Assembly (NCBI RefSeq): GCF_030848805.1
Contig: NC_092359.1
Coordinates: 17,573,579-17,637,578, forward strand
DNA: 64,000 nucleotides
Direction: 5' to 3'
Source: Temnothorax longispinosus
Taxonomy: Eukaryota > Arthropoda > Insecta > Hymenoptera > Formicidae
Position 1 is the stretch's first letter. Every line of letters starts with the position of its first letter. Positions 1 through 12,390 of the stretch are shown here, piece by piece. The position numbers were made by a program, and so were the translations under genes. Below the pieces are notes generated by a model, which saw only the letters and a program-made list of their open reading frames with translations, made no database searches and was not told where the DNA came from.

Positions 1-1290
1 CTATTAGAGATTTTATACAAAATACAAACGTTAAAAGCGACTGCCAGAGGCATTAGGAATATCAACTATTTGCGAATTTTTTTTCAGCAACCGAATTAAT
101 AATATTTTGCTGCAACGTTTAATGGAATCATCTCGACGAAAGAAAATAAGATTTCGATGCAAATTTATAGCACGCTACAATTTTAGAAATTAGGAGCGCA
201 TCGTCTGGCTCGTTTAAAAAACGGATATAATGGCTTGGTCGTTCGGTTGTGATATGCCTTCGGATTGGGTAACTTTGAATGCACAGTTCGAAGCTCGTTA
301 ATGCGACATATCTAACGCGGCATTCACATTCTTAAAACTCATTATGCATTGACATTGTATACGGGCCGCGACTCATATGTAACGTTGACTGTTCGAATCT
401 CGAGCGACGTAGAGGGCTTTGTCCGTTATACTTGGTCATACTTGCAATTCAATGAGCTGATTAATTATGCAATTTGCATTGGCCATCTGAACGGTTGAAT
501 TATTCCTGGACGGTCTAAAGGGACCTTCGCAGTTATTTAAGCCGTGATGAATAATGCTGTAATAGACCCCACGCGTTCGTATTACGTATAAATCTGCAGC
601 ATTAATTTTTTATCAGTTTCTATCTATTAATGAGGACAGTCGACTCGGAAATGGTCCTATAATAGATAATTGTCACGAAATTATATTTTGTTTTGAAGTA
701 TCGCAATTTTGGAAAATTATCTATTTACGGAAAGTTAAATCCCTCTCTCAGACTCTTGAAGAAGCAATATTTATCTAAGCTGAACTACGAATTTAACTTA
801 TTTCAGTTTCCCATTTTCCATTAATTAAATTAAATACTTTACGTAAATAAAAGGGAGCTGGGGGAGTTTTTTTGTTATACCTAACGCAAAGTTGGCGAAA
901 GGACAACAAAGTTAAACGAGGCCGCGTACCATTGTTCATTATCTCTTTTACCAGACATAGTACCCGAGTTACACATAACGATCATCGTCTAAGAATATCT
1001 TGAACTCTCACTAAATCAGTATAACGCGGAGAGTGTAAAGTTAGAGCGACCAGGTCACGTTATCGGAAATAATCTTTCCTCACGAAGGAGGAGGCGCTAC
1101 TATACACGCGATCACCGATAAATCGGCCGTTAATACAAATGATCGGCGTGACCGTAACCCTTTTACGTGTTCGTATCGCGGAAAAAGGCGGCACAGCGAG
1201 CTGTTCTCTTATATATCGCGAGCTTAAAGCCACCTCTAAAAATACCGACTGCCTCGCATCGAGGTCGTCACGGACGAACGAGGCGCGATC
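1..1290. other. AT-rich non-coding DNA
   Basis: No convincing gene or RNA. The stretch is AT-rich with frequent stops in all frames. The one 91-codon open frame near its end overlaps a purine microsatellite and has low-complexity composition (runs of Leu/Phe/Ser), so I do not call it. Confidence 0.6.
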
Positions 1291-1331
1291 GAAGAGAAAA
1301 AGAAAGAGAAAGAGAGAGGAGAGAGAGAGAG
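1291..1331. repeat. Purine-only GA-rich tract
   Basis: Forty-one consecutive purines ending in alternating GA. Tracts of this kind are microsatellites and also match the GAGAG core bound by insect GAGA-factor-type proteins. Here there is no gene next to it, so a regulatory role is only a possibility. Confidence 0.85.
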
Positions 1332-3942
1332 TCACGCGTGAAAAACGCTGACATTCATCTGCAGGACGTTATTGAGACAAACGATGTGTAGGTGGGGATT
1401 AAAAGCGAGCATCATGTCGAATTTATTGGAATCGCGCTAGAAAAATCGCCAAGGTTATCCGTAAGATTATATTTGAAGAATAACCACGTTTCTCACAAGC
1501 CCTATGGATACAGTGGTCGTCAGTTGCAATCGTGACGTGTTAAGGTACTATTATATTGTTTTTTAGGCACCTTAAGTTTTTATGTGATACAGAGGTAAGG
1601 ACGGCAAAAGTAATTAATACAAAATCTTTCGCATAAATACGTATATTTTTATTGAAAAAGTAACTTTACATTTAATGTGTAATGGAATATTATAATCGTG
1701 TATCAATTTATATATATAGTGAACAATTTTATACGATAAAAGCTTCCTTTATATATAAAAGCTTACAGACTAAGATATAATTGACCGAGATTCTCTGCAA
1801 GAGCTAGGGTGAGAGGCGACGATTTTAACTAGGAGATTATTCTATCTGTAGATCACCTATTCTATCAGTATTTTAATATTCTCAAATTTTGAACTAATAG
1901 AAGAATAGAAGATCAATTTTGAGGCTTATTCAATAAATGTCTCGCGTATCTGACAGATCCAATGTTACCACTGACGGAAAATATTACCCTTAGCCCGGGG
2001 GTTAATGCATTATCCGTTCGTTCATTCAAAATTAATTACGGTGCCGTGCGGAGAGACCGTATCTAAATTGACGCGCGAATGAAATACGATCCTCCGAAAC
2101 GTGTGGCGACATTTTCAAAAATACACACCGCTAATGTTTAGAATTGCTATTAATGTCGATTGGATCCCGTGTAAAGAGTCATCCTTGCCAAAAATCGTCA
2201 ACATACAGTTATCGCAACAGTGTCGTTCGGTCGCGACAACATATACTCGGTGTATTTATAGTAATGTGCACGATTTACACATTCGTGCGCGTGGATCTCG
2301 TACATAGTTGGCAACGCGGCCAAGTTCTGTTTATCGGCATTAGCATACCCGTGATTATTAGTATTCGTGATCAATGTCGAGACTCGTCATTACTACAGGT
2401 CATCGAATTTCATGCGGCACACATATACGAAGTTATCGCGTTGGAACGCAAAGTCGAGACACGAGGCCAATTGCATGTGATGATTATCCCCGTTACACAA
2501 GGAATATCGTTTTCGGAGATGACTCATTAAACCAGATGACACTTGTAGATAATGCGATGTAAATTGGCCATTAATATTACCGTAGCACAAGTTGGCAATT
2601 AATCGTGCCGATCGAGTCTGATAACATTACGAAGTCGGGTCTCTACCACCGATACGACGAGTTTTCTTCGGTCCTTAAATCTGCAATGAAAGAGAAACAT
2701 AAAAATAAGTACGCGCGACTATCTTATCTCGGTCTGCAATATTGTGTCAAGCGCCTGGAAATCGGAGAGAGTCACCTGCAACGTTTTCTCATAAATTCCC
2801 GTTTTATAATCGAAAGAGACGTTTACGAGAATCATGATGTAGCAGAATGCCGTCCGAACCGCAACACAACTTCAGGTTATCTTAATTTGACGAATACCGT
2901 CAATTGGTCAGCGTTGCGGAATAATACTTCTCCGTATTCCCCTTGGCGTCTCTTTAAATCGATATGACGCGGCGCTTCTGACAATGTATGAGATGTATAA
3001 TTAAAACGAATGGAAATGGAGCTGTGCTATTTGCGGTTTCCGCGAATGTAACGACTTCGCTCAGGAAACTTCGCTCAATTAATGGGGGATATGATTATAC
3101 CCTTATTACGCTTTTATATATACGCTGTATCATAAAAATGGAAAGAGCAGAAATACGTAATGGGAAAGCCTCGAGGAAACTGCCGCGGCAGTTGCATTGA
3201 AACCGTGCGATTTCTCGGCAAATCTAACCTGCCGACGATACCGTAACCCGACATTATTAGCTGAGGAAATTAATATTTACCTGTCTCTCTTGAGTTTCTA
3301 TTTAAACTTAAATTAATCAAATTAGATAAACGGCTCCGCTCAAATATAGCCATGAACTGTTGAAAGATTACTTGATATACTCGATTTCCTCGATATTTGA
3401 TGAGACGGTGTCTATTAATTTAGAAACGCCGAAGATAACATTTATATCGTAATAATATCATTGCGATATGGAGACAAGATTTATAATCATAACATATTCT
3501 CGCGCGACTGATATTCCTTATTCATAACTATCTTGAATAGCGTTTTCATTCCGCGACTATCGATCCCATCTCAAGGCTCTCCTTTACGATCATAAATCCT
3601 CACGCGGAAGTAACATCACCGGAGTCAGGAGTGGCCCCTCCGTAATATATACGAACGAGTATAATCGGCCTCCACGTTGCCTTCCACTACTTTTTGATCG
3701 CGTAACGCGATTTACCGGCCAGTGGATCGATCGGAGCGTATTAACATTTAAAATATGACGCCGGTGACGCAGGCCACATACCCGTTTCGATACGTATATA
3801 ACGTACACATGTAAACGCTATATACCGGTTGTACCAGTCTGCAAACGACGACGGTGGAGGGAGAGGCATCCGGCGTCAGGCGTAACGCCAGAAACTGGAA
3901 CGACCAGTTATTCGACTCGCGCGGAGCGTCTCTCGGCGCAAA
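1332..3942. other. Non-coding DNA without recognisable features
   Basis: Mixed-composition DNA. Overlapping open frames of 60-130 codons occur between about 2.1 and 3.2 kb on the + strand. Some begin at GTG rather than ATG, several frames are open at once, and none shows a recognisable domain. I see no splice-site-bounded exon or conserved motif. Confidence 0.5.
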
Positions 3943-3972
3943 CTTTCTTCCCTCTCTCTCTCTCTTCCTCTC
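3943..3972. repeat. Pyrimidine CT-rich tract
   Basis: Thirty consecutive pyrimidines, mostly CT dinucleotides. It is a short microsatellite-like tract with no associated gene. Confidence 0.8.
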
Positions 3973-4374
3973 GCCTGTTTCTTCTTAGAAACAAGTTGAA
4001 ACTTAGCATCTCCCAACTCGCTGTCGCGATGATTTCTGAAGACATCGTCGGTTTACACATTCTTAAACACTAACGCGGACTTCGATTTAAATGCTCCAGC
4101 GACTTGCTGCCGTGTTATAAAGTTCGCTTGAGTGCTTCGGTGATAAGTGGCGTCGAATTTATTTGAGTCTAGTTACCGAGGAAATTAAAATATCGTGCGT
4201 AGACACACTGGGAAAAAAAAAGATTGATCGTTGCTGACGCGCGGTCTTTCAATTTTCTCGGTGACTAACTAATAAGCTTGACGTCGTTCACATTTGAAGC
4301 GGTCAAGCGAGGTCGAACTTCGTAATCCGGGCTGATTAAAAGTTTCGTGATCAAGAAGTAGGGATTTCCGAGAC

Positions 4375-4400
4375 TATATAAACTAGCTGTATATAAACTA
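4375..4400 (+). promoter_or_regulatory. Duplicated TATA-like 11-mer (tentative)
   Basis: The 11-mer TATATAAACTA occurs twice, at 4375-4385 and 4390-4400, 15 bases apart. Each contains a TATAAA-type core. No downstream initiator, first exon or ORF that would make this a working promoter can be recognised, so it may only be a small local duplication. Confidence 0.25.
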
Positions 4401-4632
4401 ACTCAAAACAACGATACTCCTAAATACAGACGAAGCCAAAAGCGGTTCGCTTGATAGTCCGTTAAACTTTTCCCCATCGTAATCGCGGCGCTCTCGATTT
4501 AAGTCGTAATCGGAGTTAAAGGGTTACAATCCCCGTCGTTTTGCGGCGAAATGTTCTGAAAGTTATCCGACAATCCCCGATTTGATAGAGCCGAAATTAA
4601 GGAATACCTCCGCAAGGGTGTATGTGTGTGCA

Positions 4633-4633
<1 letters not shown>

Positions 4634-4670
<37 letters not shown>
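4634..4670. repeat. TG microsatellite
   Basis: About 18 uninterrupted TG units. It produces an artefactual Cys-Val repeat in an overlapping open frame, which I did not annotate as a gene. Alternating purine-pyrimidine TG runs can adopt Z-DNA and are usually length-polymorphic. Confidence 0.97.
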
Positions 4671-4673
<3 letters not shown>

Positions 4674-7600
4674 CTGGCAACACCTTATAAGCTCATCCAA
4701 CGCCGTGTCTCGCACCTTAATCCGTCCCCCGTCGCCAGCCAGCGCTTAGGAAAAGTGTCCGGGACGCGCTCAGAATCCGGAATTCGTTCGCACAACCCTC
4801 ACGCATCTCAACGGGACGGAGGGAAGTCTTGACCGTAGGGACGAAGGGCCAGAGGGACGCGATGCCTAGCACGTTCCAGCGGAATGCCTGCGCGAGCGTC
4901 GCTCTAGGCGATACGTGCAGAATACCAAGCGCCTCGTGCACTCGTGCTCTCGGCAAGCCTATAAGCGTGCGTTCTTGCGCCTTCGAGTGACGTCCGGTGT
5001 CGCCGCGCGTTCATCTATCGTGCATAGCTTATCCTTACGCAACGGGGAAAAAAATCGTTTTCCGCATGCCGCGGTTAAAGAGTCAAACCGACACAAATCA
5101 CCGATAACGGCGAGACGATAATTACACAACGCGATAATTGCTGACTGTTTTTCGAGCGGTTTCCCTACCGTTATCGCGAAGCGCAATATCCATCGAACAC
5201 ATACGCGCGCTCTTCAATGAGAGGGTCAGAGAGGTCCATCGTGCATCGTTTAGATGCTTCATGGGCCCGACGGGAGCAATCGGTCGACCGTCCCAGATAT
5301 TCGTGACCTTTGCCACGCTTCGTGACAATGTTTCGACGGACGAGGTGCAGCAAATTGCGGCCGCGCCGACCGTAATTGGAGTGCGCGAGTGTTGCGAGTG
5401 CGCGCACGGCGAGATGCCGGCGGCGATGCCTATCGTTTTCAAGTAAATTAATCCTGAAACGTAACACCCTACTCCGCGAGTACCAATTAACGTAACGGCG
5501 CTTCCTTATCGGCGCGGCCTGATCTTTAATTTGTAAGAAAACGGCCGACGCGCTCGCTCGCGAAGCCTGGATGCGCGGTCGCGCGCTCTTAATTTCAATG
5601 GATAGGAAAGCGTGGAGCGTGTGCTACGGGAGTTTCACGATCGATGAATAGAGCGCGCGGAGTGTCTCGCGCCGAGGGGCTTATCGGAGTTTCTAATCGT
5701 TTCCTCCTGAAATCGCACGGATTTCATTTCTCTGTGAGCATCGCGGCACGATGGTTCCTCGCGCAACATCGCTTAAGTTTAAATGACGAACTTCGAAGGA
5801 GAATTCCCGTCAGTATCGAAATGCTCGAGATACACGTCTTTTATGCTTTTATTACTAATTTGTACGTTTATTCTACGTGTTTCCCACATTATTAATTTAC
5901 GTTTATACTGCAGATTTTCCAATCGCGTTGGGGACTTTGTGTTAAAACTTGTATTAACTCATCAACCTTCTTTTTATCGTTTTCAATAAAACTATTAACT
6001 ATAATTTTAAAAACGAAACGGACACAGCGGCTTAATGAACATTATTATAATCTTAAATGCGTTCTTATTGGGAATTAGGATTAAACGTCTTCGAGAGTTG
6101 ACTATAAAAAGCGATAGAATATGTTCTTTAGTCACGGAAGCGGTATATCTGCGTCGGTTGGCGAAACCGAGCGAGCTTTATCTGCTTCGCTTTCGTGCAC
6201 GGATCCTGCACTTTTATCGTGTCGCGCTGTGATAGACGAGCCTCTCTTCGGGTTTCCAGAATGCGACGGTATTTCCAGGAAGCACGTCGGAAGGTCGCGA
6301 TTGTCTCATGTGACGCGATATCGCGAATGCTCGTATGGAAATGCACGCGATATTTCGACGTGTCTGCGATTACACGCAGAGCTGATGAGGACGCGAAACG
6401 ATGAGCGTGTGAAACGCGAGAATATTTAAAGTATACTTTCCTCTCTCCACTTTAAATCGTTAACTGATTTCTACACTTGAGTCAAGTGTTAATCTTCAAC
6501 GTGTTACTTTTCACACACTTTATTTTTAAAGTTGATATTCCCGAAAAGTAAATCAGATGTTTTTAAAATCATCTTTATAGAAAATAGTAAAAATAATATC
6601 GCTGGAGATATCTTGAGATATATCTTGTCAAACAATTGTCAAGTAGTTTATCACGGGAATTTAGCGAACGAAAATGAAAATTAATATTGAAACAACACGG
6701 AAATAAATATTAAAAATATCAATATTAAAAGTAAAATTGAAGTAATGATAATATTAACGTGAACACAATCCGTATTTAGGGCAGAAACCGATATTTCACG
6801 TTTAGGGCCGCGCTTGGCATACATAGTCCAATATGAGTAAGCAAACCGGCGGCGAAAGTTATGCATCGCGGACAATATACCAGCGGAAAGTGCATTTATG
6901 ATGAAATCATTATTAGATGAAACGCGGCACGAAAGTTTGCCGCGCGCGCAGGAAGGCGGAGCCGCGGTCGTAAATAATAAGGCAAGTTTTACCGTCGGGC
7001 CGAACAAGGTGCTCTCCAGCGTGACATAGATACGTTAACGCGGCTCGCGATCTCAGAAAACCCGCGAACTCGTGACTCTAACCTCCAGCCTTCCTTCCTC
7101 CTCAAGGACGACATCCACGAGAGCGCCTGTATTTCGCAACGGTCGTGTCTGCGCGAGCATAAACCTTTTTCGTGACTCATGCTACTCGCGGTCTCGCGTG
7201 GCAAAAGAAAAGAAAGAACGCGCACAACCGGCATATTTTTATCGCGAGTTTAGATTTCATCCGTAGGCCGGATACGAGAGCCGGTAACCCCCCTCGACCC
7301 TGTGAATGCGCAAAAAGACGAGGAATCGTCCATGTACGACCGGCAGTCATTACGTAAAGTCCGCGAAAGTGCAGGCTTTTATATCAACTATGAGAATGAC
7401 GCGAGCAATAACGGCGGACTCGACTTATCGTTATTCTCAACCGAGCTTTCAATCTCTTCCCGTTAAAGTTTTCATATATCTTACATACAAGGGCATTGTC
7501 GCTACGATAATCTCGATGCAAGTTGACGTGGCTTATCGACGCTCCTGTTGTAATTAAACTTCGTACGATGTCTAAAACGTAATAATGGAGCATGTAGTTT

Positions 7601-8049
7601 TGTTGCAATTAAACTTTAGTTATAATGTAACTTATAATAAGAGTTGCAAGATCATAAGATTGCGCACGAGATGTGAAATTTAATGCCGTTTTTATATTAC
7701 ATTAATTAAATTAGATTCAAGTTTAGCTGCCTGTACTAATTGGAAATTACCCAACGTGTATATTCAAACGCGTAATAATGACGCGTACGTTGTGTAGTAG
7801 GAAATTAAAACCATACCGATGTGATTTGTATGCGTATACAACAGGGGTGGTCTGATCTCGCTCGAGAATCGTTCCTCCTCTATATAGGTCTTTACCCTCC
7901 CACTCGCGGTATTCCGTCCGTCCGCTATTATTACATTTCTTCACGACACAGCAAGCGTATAACGATCTAATAAACCGGTCCCCTTCGATCTCGCCCGGCC
8001 GGAATCTCGAGGCCGGAGATATTCTCGGCGGGCGTGCAACGTACGTCAG
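4671..8049. other. Mixed-composition non-coding DNA
   Basis: Alternating moderately GC-rich (about 4.7-5.9 kb, 6.9-7.4 kb) and AT-rich stretches. Around 5.1-5.5 kb both strands are open in several frames at once, which points to local GC content rather than a gene. No domain, signal sequence or exon-like segment could be recognised. Confidence 0.5.
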
Positions 8050-8650
8050 GACGAGAGTGAAGATCGCACAGAGGTCAGGCACGGGGACCGCTTTCATCAT
8101 CCGGCACGTTGCGGTCCGCTTCTTTCCCCTTCTTGTTCGTGGCCCCCTTTTCCTGCCTGGCGCGCACCTCCTTCAATCCGGGCCCGGTCTCCCCATCTCG
8201 CATCTCGCCGGGCCCGCCGAGAGCTCCGTTCTCCGTCTCTTCCTCGTCCACTTTTTCCTTCTCGGCTCCCTCCCCGCACCTCCTCGTCGCGCTACGGCGG
8301 ATATACGCCGTAGTTATGCGTTACACATACAGGGGGACTGCATAATACATAACGACCCGACCCGTAGGTAGATAGGCAGGCAGGCGCTACATGGTCAGGT
8401 AAATGGGAGCCCGAACCTGTCGAACCGGTTTTTCTTCTCCGCCTCCTCCTCCTTCTTCTTCTTCGATGGTTTACCCCGTCCCCGCTGCCGCACCCTCTGT
8501 CCCGCACCTCTTCGACCACCTCCTACTCCGAGCCGATGATCGACTGCCATCGCCATCGGCAACGACCGTCACCCTCTGCCCACAGCTCTTCGTGACCGGT
8601 GGATGGGAAGGGTCCGAGCGGGGAGGAAAGGGGAGAAGAGGATTAACTCG
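8050..8650. other. CpG-rich, pyrimidine-biased block
   Basis: The + strand is strongly biased to C and T here and CpG is frequent. This keeps several frames open on both strands and gives low-complexity Pro/Ser/Phe or Arg/Gly translations. The block stands out from its AT-rich surroundings and could be a CpG-island promoter or 5'UTR exon, but no gene can be attached to it. A Grainyhead-type AACCGGTT motif lies near 8423. Confidence 0.45.
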
Positions 8651-9723
8651 AACTGCGAGATTTGTGCTCAGGGACGTACTTCCCGTTGCGTTGCAAACCG
8701 CGTGTCATCATCGACATCATGTTGCTGAGTGTACCAACAAAATGCGAATCATCGTCTATCCTTGATCACACATTTCGTGGTACCTCGTACAAAAGAAACG
8801 ATAAACGATATGGAGTGAATGCGCTCATTGTTGAAATAGAACGTAATAATGCTTTACATTACATCAATGGGAATAATATGTTTCATTTTTCATAGTGTCA
8901 AGATGCTATTGAAAAAAATTAAGTTTTAAAATTCCGAATACCAAAAAGAAGTAATAACGTTCAATTCTCTGAGATTTATTTATATGGTTCCAAGTAATAA
9001 AACTTTTCTCTTTCACTTTTGTAAAATTAAATGTTTTTTTTTTATTGAAAGATACGTTGTACAAAATTTATGTAATTGATGATTAATAATAGATAGTATT
9101 TTGGAATATTCTACAAATTATTTGGAGAATTTTTCATAAATTTTCTATTGGATAGCTAATACATGTAATTGTTCAAAATATGTTACATGAGACATAAAAA
9201 TATTGATTAGATATTATTTGTGATCGTTTGATCGGATATAATTCAATGAATTCTGAATGACGATGCTATTTTGCGACAAATACCGTCGGAATTAAACTGA
9301 TCGTGAACCAATAAAAGTAGGTCAACTGTAATATATCTTCCAATACGGATCTTTTATAAAAGAAAGGAACTTTTAAAAGGTCACAAATCATTTCTCGTAA
9401 TAACCTCGAATATTTACAAAGAATAACTTACAATGAGATCACCAAGATAAGTTTCGTAAAATTTTTGTTCGTGATATATATAACGTGAATCACATTTCCT
9501 GTATTTCTAAATAAAACTGTATAAGATAACATTGAAAGAATTTGACAATGGTGAGAAAAGCCATAACGAAATGCGACAGCAGGAGTTAATTAGTCTCACA
9601 AATTAGTAAGCGGCATAATGGCGCTGGCAGGAAGATTGCGGGCAACTTCCAGGAACTTTCCGGCTGCGGGTTTAACGCGCGGGCTGCGTTTGACGTTAAC
9701 TTTGCAAAAGAGAGATAGATAGA

Positions 9724-9725
<2 letters not shown>
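8651..9725. other. AT-rich non-coding DNA
   Basis: Very AT-rich from about 8.75 to 9.6 kb, with stops in all frames and no repeats of note. No gene is seen. Confidence 0.6.

Positions 9726-9759
<34 letters not shown>
9726..9759. repeat. GA microsatellite
   Basis: Seventeen uninterrupted GA units followed by an A-rich tail. Read on the minus strand it gives an artefactual Ser-Leu repeat in overlapping open frames, which I rejected as a gene. Confidence 0.97.
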
Positions 9760-9764
<5 letters not shown>

Positions 9765-11817
9765 AAGGGAATTCGCCTGCTGGCAAATTTCAATTATGTC
9801 TTATATTTCTGTTCTATTACCCGAACCGAAAAGGGAGCCCAGCTTCCTTCCGTTTGGCGGTGAACTGGCCCCGACCATCCGATCCTGCGTGCTTCTTGTC
9901 CCGCGCGCAGCTTGCCTAACAACACACAGAACGACCCCCTTTTCCGCTTATGAACACACACGCGACACGAACAACGCGAGCGCGCCGCCGCCGCAGCATG
10001 GTCGCGTTGTTGTCGGACAAAGCGCACAAAACTCGAGCTGCGCGCGCTCGCGTGTTTGTGGTGTACATACGAGATCCGACGTTTCCTCTCCTTTGTGCGG
10101 CATTAGCTCTCCTTATTTGGTCCTTCGTCCTTCTCTTCGGCTTTAACCCCTTCGCATCTCAAAGCGTGTTCCTTCCCTTTCTCTCTTACTAAATCCTTTT
10201 TCTGTCCCTCCGTTTGTTCCTCGCGTTTGAACGGCGCGGGCTGCATTTGAAATTCTAGTAGAACAACTGGGTGGCTCAGAAGATAGTAAAAGGAAGAAAC
10301 GAGGAAGCAAAAGGGATGTTTTCCCGGGAGACGGATATTTTGATTATCGGGCTAAGAGGAATTTGTTTCGAGAAGTACTTAATAAGACTGAGTTGTAAAA
10401 ATATTGGTTCTGTTACAATTACAAACAATTAACGAAATTTATCCATGTATATATTTTGAAAGTTTGTCGATTATAAGGTTGAATGTCGAATGTAAATCCT
10501 GTTAAATTACATTATCTTTTTGGAGAATATTCTAATTTATAGTTAAATATGATTTTACAGTAATAACCAAAATACATTAAGCAATTTGTAGAACAGTAGA
10601 TAATTTAACAGAATTTTTTAATCCGCACAACTCGATATAGTATTTAATGTTAGAAATTAGAAAATCAGAACACGGCGTTTAAAATTTATCAGAGATGATA
10701 TTGATTTTATATCTCGGAGAATCTGACCTCTATAGTCTTGCGTCCTCACGGTACAAATAGGTCAACTCCCAGAACCCATGCAAATTGTCGAAGTGTCACT
10801 GTGCCACCATAGCGTTGTCGTCATCGCATAACTTAGTGCGCGAATATAGAATCCGCCTTGGCCGAGTTAAGAAAAATGGAATGACGACATTCTTCTCTCG
10901 ACATAGTAATCGAGTATTGTCTCCGAATAAGAGATGAATCTTTATTTTTCTTTACCCTAAACTCGATAATATCCCATAAGACATATGTATATCTTATTCT
11001 TTATTGTTATTATAATTAAAAAATTTGCAAACAAGCTGCATCTTAAAAATTTCTAAGACCGTCATGAATCAAAGGAGAGTGACTTTTTATTTTTATCAAG
11101 TTTGGGGTCAATTGTCGGATTCAAATTTTGTTTTAAGTACTGAATTGGTAGTATTGTTACACAATAACTAAATTATTATTATACAATAATTTCAGTGATT
11201 CTTTCTCTCTCTCTTTCTTCCTTTTTCTTCCTCTAGAACATTAGTGTTAAAGTATGCGAATCTGTCTGCTTCGAATGACTATGCGAACCGCTTGGAAAAA
11301 TGTTCCAGCTGATGCGTGTTGGACGCGCGTTGCATGGCTCGTTCGCGTGATATTACGTCGCGGGAGAAAGCACGCGCCTGTGCGCCCCGAGTCATTTCTT
11401 CGTGATATTCCCCGAGGGACGCCGTTAGAAAGTTTAGGTAACCGCGGAATAGCATGTAAAGCTGCCCGTTACATTATTTTATGTCGGCTCGCTGCGCGCA
11501 CCTCTACCTCGACGTGTGCGACGATGAAGCTCGAAACGAAACGCGTCCCTCATGTTGCATTTTGCCGACTGTACGCGCCATTATCGCGGCCTCTTTATTT
11601 CACTACCGCGCGAGCATTAGTCACGCGTGTGTCTCGCGTGTGTTAATTATTGTTACGAGTTATATTACTTTTATTTTGTCGGCCGCACTCGTCGTCAAGC
11701 CGGTATGAATATCTGTATCTGCATCTACGACAGTCCAGATGTAATTGTCTGTTACTTAATATGCGCGTATGTAATAGCAACAGTTTCGTAATAACAAAGA
11801 TGTAAATTTGCAGACAT

Positions 11818-11820
<3 letters not shown>
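9760..11820. other. Non-coding DNA, GC-rich then AT-rich
   Basis: About 9.8-10.25 kb is GC- and pyrimidine-rich. About 10.3-11.2 kb is AT-rich with stops everywhere. About 11.25-11.65 kb is again GC-rich and carries overlapping open frames of 130 and 75 codons that I cannot assign. No gene is supported. Confidence 0.5.
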
Positions 11821-11861
<41 letters not shown>

Positions 11862-11962
11862 CAAGAAACGCATTTAAAAAAATAAAAAAAAATTAGTAAA
11901 AATGGTCTGTAATTTTTATTTTATAAAATAGATACATGTACTCTCTCTCTCTCTGTGTGTGT
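11821..11962. repeat. Opposed AG and CT/GT microsatellites
   Basis: A 39-base AG run (11821-11859) is followed 81 bases later by a CT run of 7 units that changes to GT, 4 units (11941-11962). The AG and CT runs are complementary, so they could pair as an imperfect hairpin. The spacer is AT-rich. The array sits just upstream of the SINE. Confidence 0.9.
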
Positions 11963-12061
11963 ATCTAGCGTTAATTCTACATCATATATATTTTTCTCGC
12001 TGCAAGCAATTTTCCCCTCCTCTATACCTCACACACCTACTATTATACATACAAATTTTAT

Positions 12062-12135
12062 GGGCGGCAGTGTGGTCTAGTAGAGCGCCAGACTCGTAAT
12101 CTGAGGAACCAGGTTCGAGTCCACTAAAGCTGTGG
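12062..12135 (+). other. tRNA-Thr(CGT)-like SINE head, not a functional tRNA
   Basis: The anticodon arm is recognisable: stem CCAGA/TCTGA (four pairs plus one mismatch) enclosing loop CTCGTAA. T is at position 33 and the anticodon is CGT, which reads ACG (threonine). The D-arm pairs weakly. The T-arm keeps the B-box but has only two good stem pairs, and no acceptor stem closes. The tRNA fold is therefore degenerate, as expected for a SINE head rather than a working tRNA gene. Confidence 0.8.
12073..12122 (+). promoter_or_regulatory. Internal Pol III promoter (A and B boxes)
   Basis: An A-box-like TGGTCTAGTAGA is at 12073-12084 and a B-box GGTTCGAGTCC at 12112-12122. The B-box matches the usual GGTTCGANNCC consensus. 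Spacing is typical of tRNA genes and tRNA-derived SINEs, so Pol III could transcribe the element from its own 5' end. Confidence 0.75.
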
Positions 12136-12390
12136 AATGTTTTTCCGAAAGCTGCGTCCCTCCGTGCAAGATTCAGGCCCTTGTGCGGAGCAAACTGGGC
12201 TCCTTTCGGAAAGAGACGTTAAGCCGTTGGTCCAAAGGGTTAAAGTGAGAGGAGAAGGATAGTATTGGTGGTAGATTGCGAAAACCCTACGGGGATATGC
12301 AATAAATTGAGGACAGATAATACCCTGAGATGTAAGATCCGATGTGCCCACTATATTAATTATTTCTAAGTCACGACATACAAATTTTAT

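Larger units (their letters stand above)
12047..12390 (+). mobile_element. tRNA-derived SINE with 15-bp target-site duplication
   Basis: An insertion of about 314 bp (12062-12375) is flanked by exact direct repeats of ACATACAAATTTTAT at 12047-12061 and 12376-12390. Its 5' end resembles a tRNA gene with A- and B-box promoter elements. The body is not tRNA-like. It includes a perfect 10-bp inverted pair, TTTCCGAAAG (12142-12151) with its complement at 12203-12212. The phrase GTTAAGCCGTTGGTCC (12220-12235) resembles, from memory, sequences in the central bodies of some invertebrate tRNA-SINEs. Length, internal Pol III promoter, lack of coding capacity and a long duplication fit LINE-mobilised SINE insertion. 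The intact duplication suggests a fairly recent event. I do not know the family name. Confidence 0.9.

Noticed and set aside
4626..4832. Open frame with a Cys-Val repeat
   Set aside because: The repeat is the TG microsatellite read in frame. Nothing downstream is recognisable.
12062..12135. Functional tRNA-Thr gene
   Set aside because: The acceptor stem does not close and the T-stem has only two good pairs. The segment is the 5' end of a larger unit bounded by a target-site duplication, so it is a SINE head.
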